Of a stretch of 64,000 nt of DNA, positions 1 through 9,984 are shown piece after piece (position 1 is the first letter of the stretch; every line of letters begins with the position of its first letter). The translations under genes were made by a program, and so were the position numbers. The notes under the pieces are model-generated. The model ran no database searches and was not told the DNA's origin. It saw nothing but the letters and a program-made list of their open reading frames with translations. Origin of the DNA: Rhizobium sp. 9140 (GTDB taxonomy: Bacteria > Pseudomonadota > Alphaproteobacteria > Rhizobiales > Rhizobiaceae); contig NZ_FJUR01000002.1 of assembly GCF_900067135.1 (NCBI RefSeq), forward strand, positions 1,105,501 through 1,169,500. The letters are read 5' to 3'.

Positions 1-565
1 TCAGCACGTTCGGCTTGCCCACAGTCTTCACATAGGCCCAAGCTGCCAGCAGCTTGCCGGCGCCGGAAAAATCGACCTTGGCGGAATAGTCCACGCCGGC
101 GAATTGCTCCTGCGTGACGTCGTAGAGATGCGTGGTGCTGATCTTGAGGCCGGACGAGCGGGCTTCGGAGAGTTGCGGGCCGAGCACTTCGGGATTGAGG
201 CCGCCGGCAATGTCGAGCGCATCGTATTTCTGGCTGATCGCCTGCGAAACGCCCTGGATCCACTGATCGACCTTCAGCTGGTTGTCCCAGGTCGTGTAGG
301 TGAAGCCGACCTCGGCCGCCGCCGAGGCCATCGCTTTCTGCAGTTCGACATTGAACGGAATGGTCATCGAAATCGGGATCGACAAGACCCTCTTGTCCTT
401 CATGCAAGCCTTCGCATCGAAGGCTTCGCCCGGCGCTTCGAAGGCAGGCATCTTCTCATGCTCGGCGATGATTGCCTTTGCATCCGCCATCGGATCTGCC
501 ATGGCCGGAGCGCTCATTCCATAGGTGCAAGCGGCCAGAAAGGCGCCGGTGAGAAGCTTCTGCAT
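1..565 (-). CDS. Periplasmic substrate-binding protein of a sugar-type ABC importer (partial, C-terminus beyond window)
   Basis: The reading frame starts at an ATG at 565-563, preceded by an AAGGGG ribosome site, and runs off the left edge of the window. The first ~23 residues (MQKLLTGAFLAACTYGMSA...) form a signal peptide. The mature part contains VLSIPISMTIPFN, then a stretch about a quasi-helical substrate-binding fold (WIQGVSQAISQKYDALDIAGG), which is the pattern of the periplasmic-binding-protein family 4 (RbsB-like) clan. About 188 residues are visible of a usual 320-370. A copy of the palindromic motif shared with two neighbouring promoters lies ~65 bp upstream of the start, so it is probably under the GntR regulator at 2190. 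The ligand cannot be read from the sequence; family-level assignment only. Confidence 0.75.
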   Translation of the reverse strand, partial: MQKLLTGAFLAACTYGMSAPAMADPMADAKAIIAEHEKMPAFEAPGEAFDAKACMKDKRVLSIPISMTIPFNVELQKAMASAAAEVGFTYTTWDNQLKVDQWIQGVSQAISQKYDALDIAGGLNPEVLGPQLSEARSSGLKISTTHLYDVTQEQFAGVDYSAKVDFSGAGKLLAAWAYVKTVGKPNVL

Positions 566-627
566 ATATCCCCTTTTCCGGCTCTTCAGCGCGAGCCCCA
601 TGGTCTGCCTGAACGAAAGTCGTGGGG

Positions 628-644
628 ATAATGTACGTACTTAT
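628..644. promoter_or_regulatory. Candidate GntR operator, copy 1
   Basis: The sequence ATAATGTACGTACTTAT lies upstream of the binding-protein gene that starts at 565. Read on the minus strand it is ATAAGTACGTACATTAT, which matches copies at 2097 and 3250 at nearly every position of ATWAGTWCGYACAT. The near-palindromic GTACGTAC core suits a dimeric regulator. The link to the GntR protein at 2190 is inference from proximity. Confidence 0.55.
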
Positions 645-836
645 TCGATCGACCGTCAACCGTATTTGCCTAAAAAAGTTTCCTGCATATAAACTGTGCA
701 ATTATAATGTATTGATAGGCAGGGCGCTCTTTCCTTGGTCAGGAGGCGGGTCGGACGGTATAGACATGCAACGCCGGAAACGGGCCTTTGCACCATAGCG
801 AAGGTCGGTTTGTCTGTACATTTCATGCCTATTTTA

Positions 837-2054
837 TCAGTTGCATGCGCGGTGGGCCTGCCAGGCGACCAGCATGCCTCCGAAGCCGAACAGCGAAAAC
901 GCAAGGAAGCTGGCGCCGTAGTGGCCGATGAGGGCGTAGAGCATGGCAAAGCTTGATGGACCTACGATGACGCCGATAAAGGTATAGACGAGGACGCCGC
1001 CGGTAATCGCGCCGACCCGGGCATCCGGCGCGTTGCGCGCGACTTCGGCCAGAAGCACGCCGTTCCACCCGATGGTCACGCCACCCATGGCGACGAACAG
1101 CGCGATCTGGGCGATGGTCGGCATGTCCTGCAGCCAGAAAAGGCCGGCATATCCAAGCCCGCCCAGAAGCCCGAGCAGCGCCAGGGTGAGAAAGCCGCCG
1201 CCGATCCGGTCGGCTACGACGCCCCAGAAGATGCGGCCGAACGCACCGGCAAACTGCATGGCGGCCGCCACCGAGCCGGCGGCGAGCACGGACCATCCGG
1301 CATCGTGAACGAGCGTGACCACGGCAAAGGCGGATACCGACAGCTGCATGGCGGAGTAGGCAAAGCCAAGCGCGCTCAGCGCGCGCAATTTCGGGTTTCT
1401 CCAGATGATCGTCTGCTCGTCCAGGAAACCGCTGCGAAACGAGGTGGGCTTGCGGGATGCGACGGGTTCCGCCGCATGCGTCGCCATCATCAGCAGGGAG
1501 ACGAGAAACGGAAGTGCTGCGCCGACCAGGAGCGCTGCATGCCAGCCGAGCCTGGCCGAGAGATAGGGGAAGAGGAAGCTGGCCAGAATGCCGCCAAGTG
1601 GGACGCCGCTCTGCTTCAGCGAGAAGACGATGTTGCGGCGTGCAGGCGGGGTGACGCGGCTCAGCATTTCGGACGCTGCGGGATTGTTGAGCCCGTAGCC
1701 GATGCCGATCAACAGCGAGCCGATCACGATCAGCCCGATCATGGCGGTGGCGATGCCGATGCAGCCGAAGATGAAGCAGCCAAGCGCTGCCTGTTCGATC
1801 CGCACCGGCCCGAAGCGCTGGACCAGCGTGCCGGCGACGGCGGACGAAATCATGCCGGAGGCGTAGATGAGGCTGATCTGGTAGCCGATCCAATGCGCGC
1901 CGATGCCGAGATCCAGCGCAACGACCGGCGCGATTGCGGTCAAGGCAAGCACGCTGGCCGTGGCGACGATCTGCACGAGAGTGGCGACGGTGAGCGTTTG
2001 AAGGAGGGACGAGGCGCGCTGCGGCGCGGCCGCTTCTGCCAGCATGTCGGACAT
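837..2054 (-). CDS. MFS transporter (12-TM type)
   Basis: The 405-residue product has a hydrophobic profile of about 12 membrane segments separated by a central polar linker (around residues 195-225, RKPTSFRSGFLDEQT), as expected for a major facilitator. The loop between TM2 and TM3 has the partial signature AGTLVQRFGPVRIEQ, and GIGYGLNNPAASEML is typical of nitrate/cyanate-like MFS members. It is transcribed away from the GntR gene at 2190 and has a copy of the shared operator-like motif ~45 bp upstream of its start. It therefore probably moves the inducer or a pathway compound across the inner membrane; the direction of transport cannot be told. Confidence 0.8.
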   Translation of the reverse strand: MSDMLAEAAAPQRASSLLQTLTVATLVQIVATASVLALTAIAPVVALDLGIGAHWIGYQISLIYASGMISSAVAGTLVQRFGPVRIEQAALGCFIFGCIGIATAMIGLIVIGSLLIGIGYGLNNPAASEMLSRVTPPARRNIVFSLKQSGVPLGGILASFLFPYLSARLGWHAALLVGAALPFLVSLLMMATHAAEPVASRKPTSFRSGFLDEQTIIWRNPKLRALSALGFAYSAMQLSVSAFAVVTLVHDAGWSVLAAGSVAAAMQFAGAFGRIFWGVVADRIGGGFLTLALLGLLGGLGYAGLFWLQDMPTIAQIALFVAMGGVTIGWNGVLLAEVARNAPDARVGAITGGVLVYTFIGVIVGPSSFAMLYALIGHYGASFLAFSLFGFGGMLVAWQAHRACN

Positions 2055-2096
2055 GGAGGGACTTTCAACGAGAATGGTGACACATGGAATTTGTAT

Positions 2097-2110
2097 ATGT
2101 GCGTACTAAT
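2097..2110. promoter_or_regulatory. Candidate GntR operator, copy 2
   Basis: ATGTGCGTACTAAT lies in the intergenic region between the divergent MFS gene (start 2054) and the GntR gene (start 2190). Its reverse complement ATTAGTACGCACAT matches copies 1 and 3. The position would allow one dimer to control both the transporter and the regulator itself. Confidence 0.55.
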
Positions 2111-2189
2111 TGATTTCCCCTGCCTCGGCAACGCGGACGTTGCCTTTTTCGCTATGCTGGATTTCGTTTGCCTCCCATGGTGAAAACGG

Positions 2190-3032
2190 GTGAAGAAGAC
2201 GCTGAGTGGGAGGCGAGCGAGACGGATGGGCAAAGCGCCGATGGCGACACTGGGTGAGGGCGAACCGACGGGGGTTGTGGTCGATGCCGAAGACTGGAGG
2301 CCCGAACTCGTCACGGCGCCGCTCTACATGCAGGTTGCGCACCATCTCGAAGCGCGCATCCGGCGGGGCGAATTTCCGGTCGGCTCGCTCCTGCCGACGG
2401 AAAATGAGTTGGCTGCTGCCCTTGGCGTAAGCCGCCAGACCGTCCGGCAGGCCATCGGCACATTGCGCGCGAGCGGACAGCTATCGGCCCGCAAGGGTGT
2501 CGGTACGCGCGTCGAGGCGGGGTCCAACTTCGACGGGAAGCGCTTCATCGCGCATTCGCGGTCCGAACTGTTCGAGATCGCCAGCCAGACGGAATTCGTC
2601 ATCACCCATAAGGAAGAAATATCGGCGCAGGGACGGCTGGCTGTGGAGCTCGGTTGCCGGCCCGGCCGCAAGTTCCTGCATATGAGCGGGGTACGCTACC
2701 CGGCGACCCGGCAAAAGCCGTATTCGTGGAACGAGGTCTATATAGATGCGCGTCTGGCGCCTGCCGTGCGCGACCTCGCCGTCGCAAAGTCCGCGATCTT
2801 CCATCTGATCGAAGATTATACCGGCGAGAAGATCCAGGAAATACAGCAGGACATCAAGCCGCTTATCCTGACGGCTGAGATCGCGGCGCAGATCGACAGC
2901 AAGGCCGGCGATCTCGCCCTTCAGGTGACGCGCCGCTATTTCAGTGCTGGCCGCCGCCTGATCGAGTACGCCTTCCAGATTCTGCCTGCCGACCGGTTTA
3001 CCTATTCGACGACGCTACGCGCCGGAAGCTGA
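2190..3032 (+). CDS. GntR-family transcriptional regulator (HutC/FarR subfamily, UTRA domain)
   Basis: The N-terminal winged helix is clear: LYMQVAHHLEARIRRGEFPVGS followed by LPTENELAAALGVSRQTVRQAI (about residues 45-95). The C-terminal ~150 residues form a UTRA ligand-binding domain (RRYFSAGRRLIEYAFQILPADRF at the end is characteristic). Length is 280 residues from the ATG at 2190; downstream in-frame ATGs at 2226 and 2241 would give a length closer to the usual ~240, so the true start may be one of these. It lies between the MFS gene and rutA, and three similar palindromes flank these genes, which makes it the likely local repressor responding to a pathway intermediate. Confidence 0.88.
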   Translation: MKKTLSGRRARRMGKAPMATLGEGEPTGVVVDAEDWRPELVTAPLYMQVAHHLEARIRRGEFPVGSLLPTENELAAALGVSRQTVRQAIGTLRASGQLSARKGVGTRVEAGSNFDGKRFIAHSRSELFEIASQTEFVITHKEEISAQGRLAVELGCRPGRKFLHMSGVRYPATRQKPYSWNEVYIDARLAPAVRDLAVAKSAIFHLIEDYTGEKIQEIQQDIKPLILTAEIAAQIDSKAGDLALQVTRRYFSAGRRLIEYAFQILPADRFTYSTTLRAGS

Positions 3033-3249
3033 TCGGTCACAGCGCACGCACGGTTGCCGCTGCCCAGGTGCGTCCGGCACCCTGCATTCCATGAGTAAAC
3101 TTTCGCCATTCTCTCCAGTGGCCGCCTCACCGCGCGCGAAAGCGACGGTATTGACCAGCGCCGCGGCAGAAGTGGAATGCAATTGCCTAAATAATATTCA
3201 CGCATAAATATACAGCAATTTTACGCTGGACAGGTCTCATGAATTTTGC

Positions 3250-3265
3250 ATTAGTTCGTACATAC
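3250..3265. promoter_or_regulatory. Candidate GntR operator, copy 3 (rutA promoter)
   Basis: ATTAGTTCGTACATAC lies ~45 bp upstream of the rutA start at 3309. It matches the reverse complements of the sites at 628 and 2097 (consensus ATWAGTWCGYACAT). The position overlaps where promoter or early leader would be, consistent with repression. Confidence 0.55.
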
Positions 3266-3308
3266 TGTGCGTCTTCTGCCTCTCTCGATCCTGCAAAGGA
3301 GTATCTCC

Positions 3309-4402
<1,094 letters not shown>

Positions 4403-4406
<4 letters not shown>

Positions 4407-5989
4407 GCGGCATGGCCGCGCACCAACAGATACCACCGCCGGCGACGCTCGATCCCGCAGGTATGCGGGATCCGACGCGTGCCGACGCGCCCTTTCGGAC
4501 AGTGCCTGCTGTCGCGCCGCTGTCGGGACAGGATCGCTCCATCCTGCCGGACGAAACCGAGCGGTCTCTCGAAGGCTGTGCCGTGCGAGATTTGATTTCC
4601 GTCCGTCATGCAGGCGTCGGGGACCTCCTGCACGCCTATGCCGCGGGCACGATAACCCCGTCCGACGTCCTGTCCGCCCTCCGGATCGCGATCAACGAGG
4701 ATGCATCCGGGCGGGACGCGATCCTCGCCCGCGTGCCGGGAGCGGACGAGGCCGCAGCGGTGAGCACCCGGCGCTGGCAGACGGGAACCGCGCGACTGCT
4801 CGAAGGCATCCCGTTCGGCATCAAGGATATCATCGACGTCGCGGGGACCCTTGTTACGTCCGGCTCGATGTTCACCGGCGACAGGATTGCCCGGGACGAT
4901 GCCCCGGTGGTCGCAGCACTTCGCGCCGCCGGCGCCATCCCCTTCGTCATGACGGCAACGACCGAATTTGCCACCGGCTCTCCTTTCAATCCGCGCTATG
5001 GCCCAGTTGCCAACCCCTGGGACGCGACCCGCTGGACAGGCGGATCCTCGACCGGCTCCGGTGCCGCCCTTGCCGCGCGGCTCCTGCCGCTGGCACTTGG
5101 CACAGATACGGGTGGCTCGATCCGCGTTCCCTCCTGCTGGTGCGGCACGACGGGCCTGAAACCGAGCCGCGAGCGCGTGTCGCGCGCAGGCGTCGCGCCA
5201 CTCTCCTGGACGCTCGATCATGTCGGCCCCATGGCGAGAAGCGCTGCGGACATCGCCGCGAGCTTTCCCGTCATGACCGCCCTGTTCGACGCCGGTCTGA
5301 ACGCAGAGTGCGAAGGCCTCCGTCATGGCGCGGCCGATGTCGCCGGCCTGCGGATCGGCGTTCCCTGTGGCTGGTTCACGGATCAGGTGTCGTCCGATGT
5401 TCTTTTCAACTGGCGGGCGGCGCTGACCGTCTTCGAGACGCTCGGCTGCCAACTGGTGCCGATGCCGCAGATCGACGTCGAGCCCTTGCACAAAGCCGGG
5501 TGGACGATCCTGCTGTCGGAGCTTGCGACCTACCACGAGGAGCGGATCGATCACACCGCGCTGTTCGATGCGGGCCTCGTGCACCGGCTGCGGCAGGGTA
5601 TGGAGATTCGCGCTTCGGACTACGGACGCGCGCTGCAGATGCGGCTTGAAGCGCAGGAGACGGTTTTGGCGGCGATGGCCGGCGTGGACCTTATGATCAC
5701 GCCGGGTCTGGGCGGCGAGGCGGGGCGGCTCGACACGATGTCGGTGGATGTCGATGGCCGGCCCATTCCTTTTCAGGAGATTATCTCCCGCAACACGATG
5801 CTGTTCGATCTCACCGGCTTTCCGGCGCTGATGCTGCCCTCCGGTGTTGGGAAACACGGCCTTCCCACGGGTATCCAGCTCGTCGGGCGGCCGTTGGATG
5901 ACGGTCTCTGCCTGCGCGCCGGCGTCGCTTTTCAGGCGGCGACCGACCATCACGGGGCGTTGCCTCCTCGACTGGAAGTGTTCGTATAA
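4403..5989 (+). CDS. Amidase signature family hydrolase (AtzF/GatA-like)
   Basis: The Ser-cisSer-Lys triad regions are all visible: Lys in [15 protein letters not shown], the cis-Ser in [13 protein letters not shown] and the nucleophile region [21 protein letters not shown]. The ATG at 4403 overlaps the rutA stop by ATGA, giving 528 residues. About 85 residues before the core are low in recognisable features. It probably hydrolyses an amide or ureido product of the RutA-type ring opening; the allophanate-hydrolase-like and Glu-tRNA amidotransferase-like branches are both possible at family level. It is the second gene of a three-gene operon, followed by a cysteine hydrolase overlapping by TAATG. 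Confidence 0.85.
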
Positions 5990-6660
5990 TGCCCTTTGAC
6001 GAAGGGATGGTAACGCACGGAGCAACCAAGATGTCCGCCGACGATCTGCTCGATAACTACCGGAAAGCCTATGACAACAGGATCGGCTTCGGACGCAAGC
6101 CGGCCTTGGTCCTGGTCGATTTCGTCCAGGCCTATTTCGAACCGGACAGCCCGCTCTATGCCGGGGTCGATGCTGCATTGGCAAGCGCGCTACGCATTCG
6201 CGAACGCGCCCGGTCGAAAGGCATTCCCGTCATTCTGACCGGTGTCGTTCTTCATCCGAGCGGTGCCGATGGCGGCCGGTTTTTCCAGAAAGCCAAGCCG
6301 CTGGCCTGCTTCACCGCCGGAAACCCGCTCGGCCGCTGGCCGAACGGGCTCATGCCCGAAAGCGACGAATTCATCGTCACCAAGCAGTATCCAAGCGCCT
6401 TCTTCGGCACCTCGCTCGCGCCGCTTCTGACGTCCATGGGCGTCGATAACGTGGTGCTCACGGGACTGACAACCAGCGGCTGCGTGCGTGCATCCTGCGT
6501 CGATGCCATGTCGCACGGGTTCATCACGACCGTGGTCCGCGATGCCTGCGGCGACCGCCACCCCGCACCCCACGAGGCCAACCTCTTCGACATGAACGCA
6601 AAATACGCCGACGTCGTCTCCGAAGCGGACATTCTTGCGCATTTCGACGGTCTTTCGTGA
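5989..6660 (+). CDS. Isochorismatase-family cysteine hydrolase, N-carbamoylsarcosine amidase-like
   Basis: The catalytic triad of the cysteine-hydrolase family is present: Asp in PALVLVDFVQAYF, Lys in EFIVTKQYPSAFFGTSL and Cys in LTTSGCVRASCVDAMSHGF. The overall spacing and the motif AFFGTSLAPLLTSMGVDNVVLTG resemble N-carbamoylsarcosine amidohydrolase and maleamate amidase (NicF) more than RutB. It should cleave a carbamoyl or amide group to release ammonia and CO2 from the ring-opened product. The start at 5989 overlaps the amidase stop, and an alternative in-frame ATG lies at 6031. It is the last gene of the rutA operon. Confidence 0.82.
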   Translation: MPFDEGMVTHGATKMSADDLLDNYRKAYDNRIGFGRKPALVLVDFVQAYFEPDSPLYAGVDAALASALRIRERARSKGIPVILTGVVLHPSGADGGRFFQKAKPLACFTAGNPLGRWPNGLMPESDEFIVTKQYPSAFFGTSLAPLLTSMGVDNVVLTGLTTSGCVRASCVDAMSHGFITTVVRDACGDRHPAPHEANLFDMNAKYADVVSEADILAHFDGLS

Positions 6661-6667
6661 GAAGGGC

Positions 6668-6696
6668 TTCTCCTGGGAGAAACCACCGGTCCGGTG
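6668..6696 (+). terminator. Two short palindromes just after the rutA operon, possible transcript end
   Basis: TTCTCC-TG-GGAGAA (6668-6681) begins 8 nt after the operon's last stop and is followed by CACCGGTCCGGTG (6684-6696). There is no run of T, so a classical intrinsic terminator is not supported; they may simply stabilise the 3' end. The rest of the interval to 6952 shows no gene. Confidence 0.25.
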
Positions 6697-6952
6697 CCAA
6701 GCTGAAATCGTGATAGCCATGGGGAAAATGCTGCTTCGAGTGTCTGCAGCCGCGACAGAGCGCGCAATACGCAAGCCAGATCCCATGACATTATCTCCGT
6801 CACGGCACACCCCTCTCGAGCAGGGCGATCTCGGAACCGAAGTCACCGGCCGTGACGTCGGATAGCGGTGGCTGCCCGTGGTGTCCGATGTTCACGGTGT
6901 CCGGAGGCAAGCAGCGTGACTGGGCGCAGATGCTGTCCGGTCTGCGGCGCGG

Positions 6953-7810
6953 TCACGCCGCCATCGTCGTCGTACCGTAGGTGATGCCCTTCTCCTTCAG
7001 CCAGCGGCGATAGGCGATGGACGAGGCGTCGGCGCGCGTCGGGATCTCCGCGCGGGGCTCCATCGGCAAAAGGAGAGGACGCTGGTTCTCGAGGATGATC
7101 CGGTCCTGCAGGAAGATCAGTTGCTGGAACTGCACAAGCTCCGCGGTGGTCGAGACGTCGTCGATCAGGAACATCACCGGATGGGCGATGCAGCGATCGG
7201 GATCGAGCGGCTGGACGAACAGGCAGATCACGTCCCAGCGGTTGGCGGCATTCGGGCAGGTCTTGTAAAGCAGCGTCGCAAACGGAGTCATGACCCGGTA
7301 GATATAGTCGGTCATGATGCCGGATGTGGCAGACAGCGCTGCCTGCGGCTGAAAGAACTGGCAGTTGGTCGCCCAGACCTCGTCCACGTCGCGCCGGATC
7401 TCGGCATTGTAATGCAGCACCTCCGTGTGCGGTTCGGCGCCGAGAATATCCGTGTGGACGAAGGGAAAATGCGCCATATCGAGGAAATTCTCCACGATGC
7501 GCAAGCCGGAGGCGTGCACCGCCACGGTGCCGCAATTGACCACGCGCCGGTCCGCCTCGTCGGCCTCGGGCAGCGAGAACAGTCCGCCGGCCGGGGTGCC
7601 GGGCGTCGCCCAGAGCAGGCCGAAGCGGCGGATTGTCGGCAGCGGATCGTTGCGGCCCTCCGCCATGACGGTGATGGTGCCATCGCCTGTGCGCGTGACC
7701 GCGAGGTCCGTGCCGAGAAGCCGGCTCGTGGTCGTGCCGCAGGGCAGGTCCGCCTCGGTCGCCAGCGGATACCATTGATCGAGCGCGGCCTTGTCCGAAC
7801 AGGTGTTCAT
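6953..7810 (-). CDS. Rieske-type oxygenase catalytic subunit lacking the [2Fe-2S] site (NdmC-like), copy 1
   Basis: The 285-residue product has the mononuclear-iron motif of Rieske oxygenases, ENFLDMAHFPFVH, with N108, D111, H114 and H119; D236 in IFLQDRIILENQ is the likely third ligand. The N-terminus keeps the outer strands of a Rieske fold (QWYPLATEADLP...LLGTDLAVTR...RRFGLLWATPG), but the ~45 residues that normally carry CxH-x(15-17)-CxxH are missing, so it cannot hold its own cluster. Electrons must come from another protein, most simply the stand-alone Rieske protein at 13500. NdmC of P. putida CBB5 has the same architecture. It is the last gene of the minus-strand importer operon. A paralogue lies at 21863. 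Confidence 0.85.
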   Translation of the reverse strand: MNTCSDKAALDQWYPLATEADLPCGTTTSRLLGTDLAVTRTGDGTITVMAEGRNDPLPTIRRFGLLWATPGTPAGGLFSLPEADEADRRVVNCGTVAVHASGLRIVENFLDMAHFPFVHTDILGAEPHTEVLHYNAEIRRDVDEVWATNCQFFQPQAALSATSGIMTDYIYRVMTPFATLLYKTCPNAANRWDVICLFVQPLDPDRCIAHPVMFLIDDVSTTAELVQFQQLIFLQDRIILENQRPLLLPMEPRAEIPTRADASSIAYRRWLKEKGITYGTTTMAA

Positions 7811-7971
7811 GCGACGCCTCCTATTGGTCGTGGATCCGGTTCATCACGGTCTGATGCCCGGCCGTTCGTCTGTCGATACTCGGACACTATAGCCTGAACG
7901 GCCGGCGTGCGAACAGCGCCGCTAAAGGTCGCGACATGGACGATGTCTTTCACGGGTGGCGTGGACATCGG

Positions 7972-7999
7972 CAGTCTCCAGTCTCCAGTCTCCAGTCAC
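7972..7999. repeat. Heptanucleotide tandem repeat
   Basis: CAGTCTC is repeated three times without interruption and followed by the variant CAGTCAC. It sits directly at the permease stop codon (7996-7998) in the 185-bp gap before the downstream Rieske catalytic gene. It looks like a slippage-generated repeat. No further structure is clear in this gap. Confidence 0.7.
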
Positions 8000-8946
8000 C
8001 GGACATCGCGATAATAGGGCAGGCCGAGGGCGGCGGGGGCGGCCATGATGCGGCGCATACGCTGAAAGGCGAGCACCGGCACGATGATGAAGGCCACGGT
8101 GCCGAGATAGGGCAGCATGGAGAGGAAGGCAGGCGCCACCGGCCAGCCCCGCGCCTGCCCGACGAAGCCGAGCGCGGTGATGAAGCCGAACAGGAGGCCC
8201 GACAGCACGGCCGGGATCGGCCGGTAACCCGCAAAGATCACCAGCGCCACGGCGATCCAGCCGCGACCGGCCACCACGCCGTCCGACCAGGAGGGTACGA
8301 AGGTCAGGGTCAGATAAGCTCCGGCGCCCGCCGCAAGCGCCGAGCCGGCGGTGACATAGGCAAAGCGGATCAGCGTCACGGGAATGCCCGCCGCATCGGC
8401 CGCTGCCGGGTTCTCGCCGACGGCGCGCAGGTTCAGCCCGTGGCGGGTCCGGAACATCAGGATGGACAGCCCGACCGGCAGGATGATGTAGATCAGGTAG
8501 ACGAGGATGTTCTGCGAGAAGAACGCCTTGCCGAGAACGGGGAGGGTGCTGAAGATCGGCACCTCGACGCCCGGAAAGACGGCGCGGGCCGGCATGCCGG
8601 AATAGGCGCGGCCGATAGTGGAGGCGAGACCGCTGCCCATCAACGTCAGGGCGAGCCCGCATAGCACCTGGTTCGCGCGCAGGATAACGGTCGCAAAGGC
8701 AAACACCATGCCGAACAGCGCGCCGACGGCCAGCGCTGCCATAAAGCCGATGCTGGGTGAAGGCACGGCGGCGACAGTGGCGATCGCGGTCAGCGCGCCC
8801 ATCGCCATCAGACCCTCGACACCCAGATTGACGACGCCGACCCGCTCGGCCAGCACCTCGCCGAGAGCTGCCAGCGCCAGAACGCCGCCTGCGAGGAATG
8901 CCGTGGTGAAGAGGCCGGTGAGAAGATCCATCGTCTGCTCCTTCAC
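7996..8946 (-). CDS. ABC transporter permease, BMP/nucleoside (Nup/YufQ-like) type
   Basis: The 316-residue, strongly hydrophobic product begins MKEQTMDLLTGLFTTAFLAGGVLALAALGE and contains GVVNLGVEGLMAMGAL, the signature of the second permease of BMP-family nucleoside importers. GENPAAADAAGIPV is the conserved cytoplasmic loop that contacts the ATPase. It overlaps the upstream permease gene by ATGA (8943-8946), so the two inner-membrane subunits are translationally coupled. The substrate is likely a nucleoside or free purine/pyrimidine. Confidence 0.87.
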   Translation of the reverse strand: MKEQTMDLLTGLFTTAFLAGGVLALAALGEVLAERVGVVNLGVEGLMAMGALTAIATVAAVPSPSIGFMAALAVGALFGMVFAFATVILRANQVLCGLALTLMGSGLASTIGRAYSGMPARAVFPGVEVPIFSTLPVLGKAFFSQNILVYLIYIILPVGLSILMFRTRHGLNLRAVGENPAAADAAGIPVTLIRFAYVTAGSALAAGAGAYLTLTFVPSWSDGVVAGRGWIAVALVIFAGYRPIPAVLSGLLFGFITALGFVGQARGWPVAPAFLSMLPYLGTVAFIIVPVLAFQRMRRIMAAPAALGLPYYRDVR

Positions 8947-9983
8947 GCCGTGTCGCGCGTGATGCGGTAATGGGCGAGTTCGTCACCGATGGCGGTGAGA
9001 AACAGGATGAGCCCGGTGATCGCCAGCACCGCCGAGGTCGTCAGCCCCTGGGTCTGCAGGATGATGCCGGAGTTGAGGATGAAGGCCATCAGCGCGGCGG
9101 AAAAGACGACGCCGATGGCGGAGGAGCGTGCGAGCACGGCGACCATGATGCCGAGATAGCCGTAATTGTTGGAAATGCCGCCCTGCAACCGGTGAACCGT
9201 TCCCGCCACCTCCAGCATGCCGGCAAGGCCGGCGATCGCGCCCGACAGCAGCATGACGACGATCAAGTGTCGGCGCACCGGGATCCCCGCATATTTTGCC
9301 GCCGACGGGTTGGAGCCGACGAGGCGCACCTCGTAGCCCCAGCGCGAAAAGGCGAGACACAGGCCGACCGCGACGGCGACCAGAACCGCGATGGGCAGGC
9401 CCCAGTGAACCGAGCCCCAGAATTCGGGGATTTCAGCGGACATGCGCGGCGTCGCGGAATTGGCGGTGCGGTCGCGCCAGACGCTGGTGGAGACGTAGAA
9501 GACGAGGAGGATGGCGACGAAGTTGAGGAGCAGCGTGGTGATCAGTTCGTTGACATTGGCATAGGCGCGGGCCAGCGTCGGGATCAGGATCCACAGCGCG
9601 CCGCCCAGCAGCCCCGCCGCGAACATGGCGGGAAGGGTGAAAGCCGGCGGGCCGGGCACGAACAGGCCGACCACCGCCGCCCCGAAGGCGCCGGCATAGA
9701 ACTGGCCTTCGGCGCCGATATTCCAGGCGCCGATCTGTTGGGCGACGGCGACCGACAGGCCGGTCAGGATCAGCGGCGTGACGAGCAGCGCCAGATCCTC
9801 CAGGCCGAAACTAGAACTGAAGCTCGCGGAGATCACTTGCCAGCCGAGGTCGAGCGGATCGGCCCCGGTCGCCGCCAGGATGAGACCTGCGACGGCGAGG
9901 GCCAGCAGGATGGCGGCAGCACGCGCCGCAAAGGCGACGCCGGACGAGGCGGAGGGGATGCGCTGGAAGCGGAAGGTGGCCAT
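8943..9983 (-). CDS. ABC transporter permease, BMP/nucleoside (YufP-like) type
   Basis: The 346-residue product has about ten membrane segments. QIGAWNIGAEGQFYAGAFGAA and the loop VGSNPSAAKYAGIPVRRHL are conserved in the first permease of BMP-type importers. It starts at the ATG at 9983, 1 nt after the ATPase stop, and overlaps the next permease gene. Together with the neighbouring ATPase and binding protein it forms a complete importer. Confidence 0.87.
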   Translation of the reverse strand: MATFRFQRIPSASSGVAFAARAAAILLALAVAGLILAATGADPLDLGWQVISASFSSSFGLEDLALLVTPLILTGLSVAVAQQIGAWNIGAEGQFYAGAFGAAVVGLFVPGPPAFTLPAMFAAGLLGGALWILIPTLARAYANVNELITTLLLNFVAILLVFYVSTSVWRDRTANSATPRMSAEIPEFWGSVHWGLPIAVLVAVAVGLCLAFSRWGYEVRLVGSNPSAAKYAGIPVRRHLIVVMLLSGAIAGLAGMLEVAGTVHRLQGGISNNYGYLGIMVAVLARSSAIGVVFSAALMAFILNSGIILQTQGLTTSAVLAITGLILFLTAIGDELAHYRITRDTA

Positions 9984-9984
9984 G

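Noticed and set aside
5989..6660. RutB assignment for the cysteine hydrolase
   Set aside because: Although it follows rutA, its motifs are nearer to N-carbamoylsarcosine amidase and NicF than to RutB, so I did not use the symbol.
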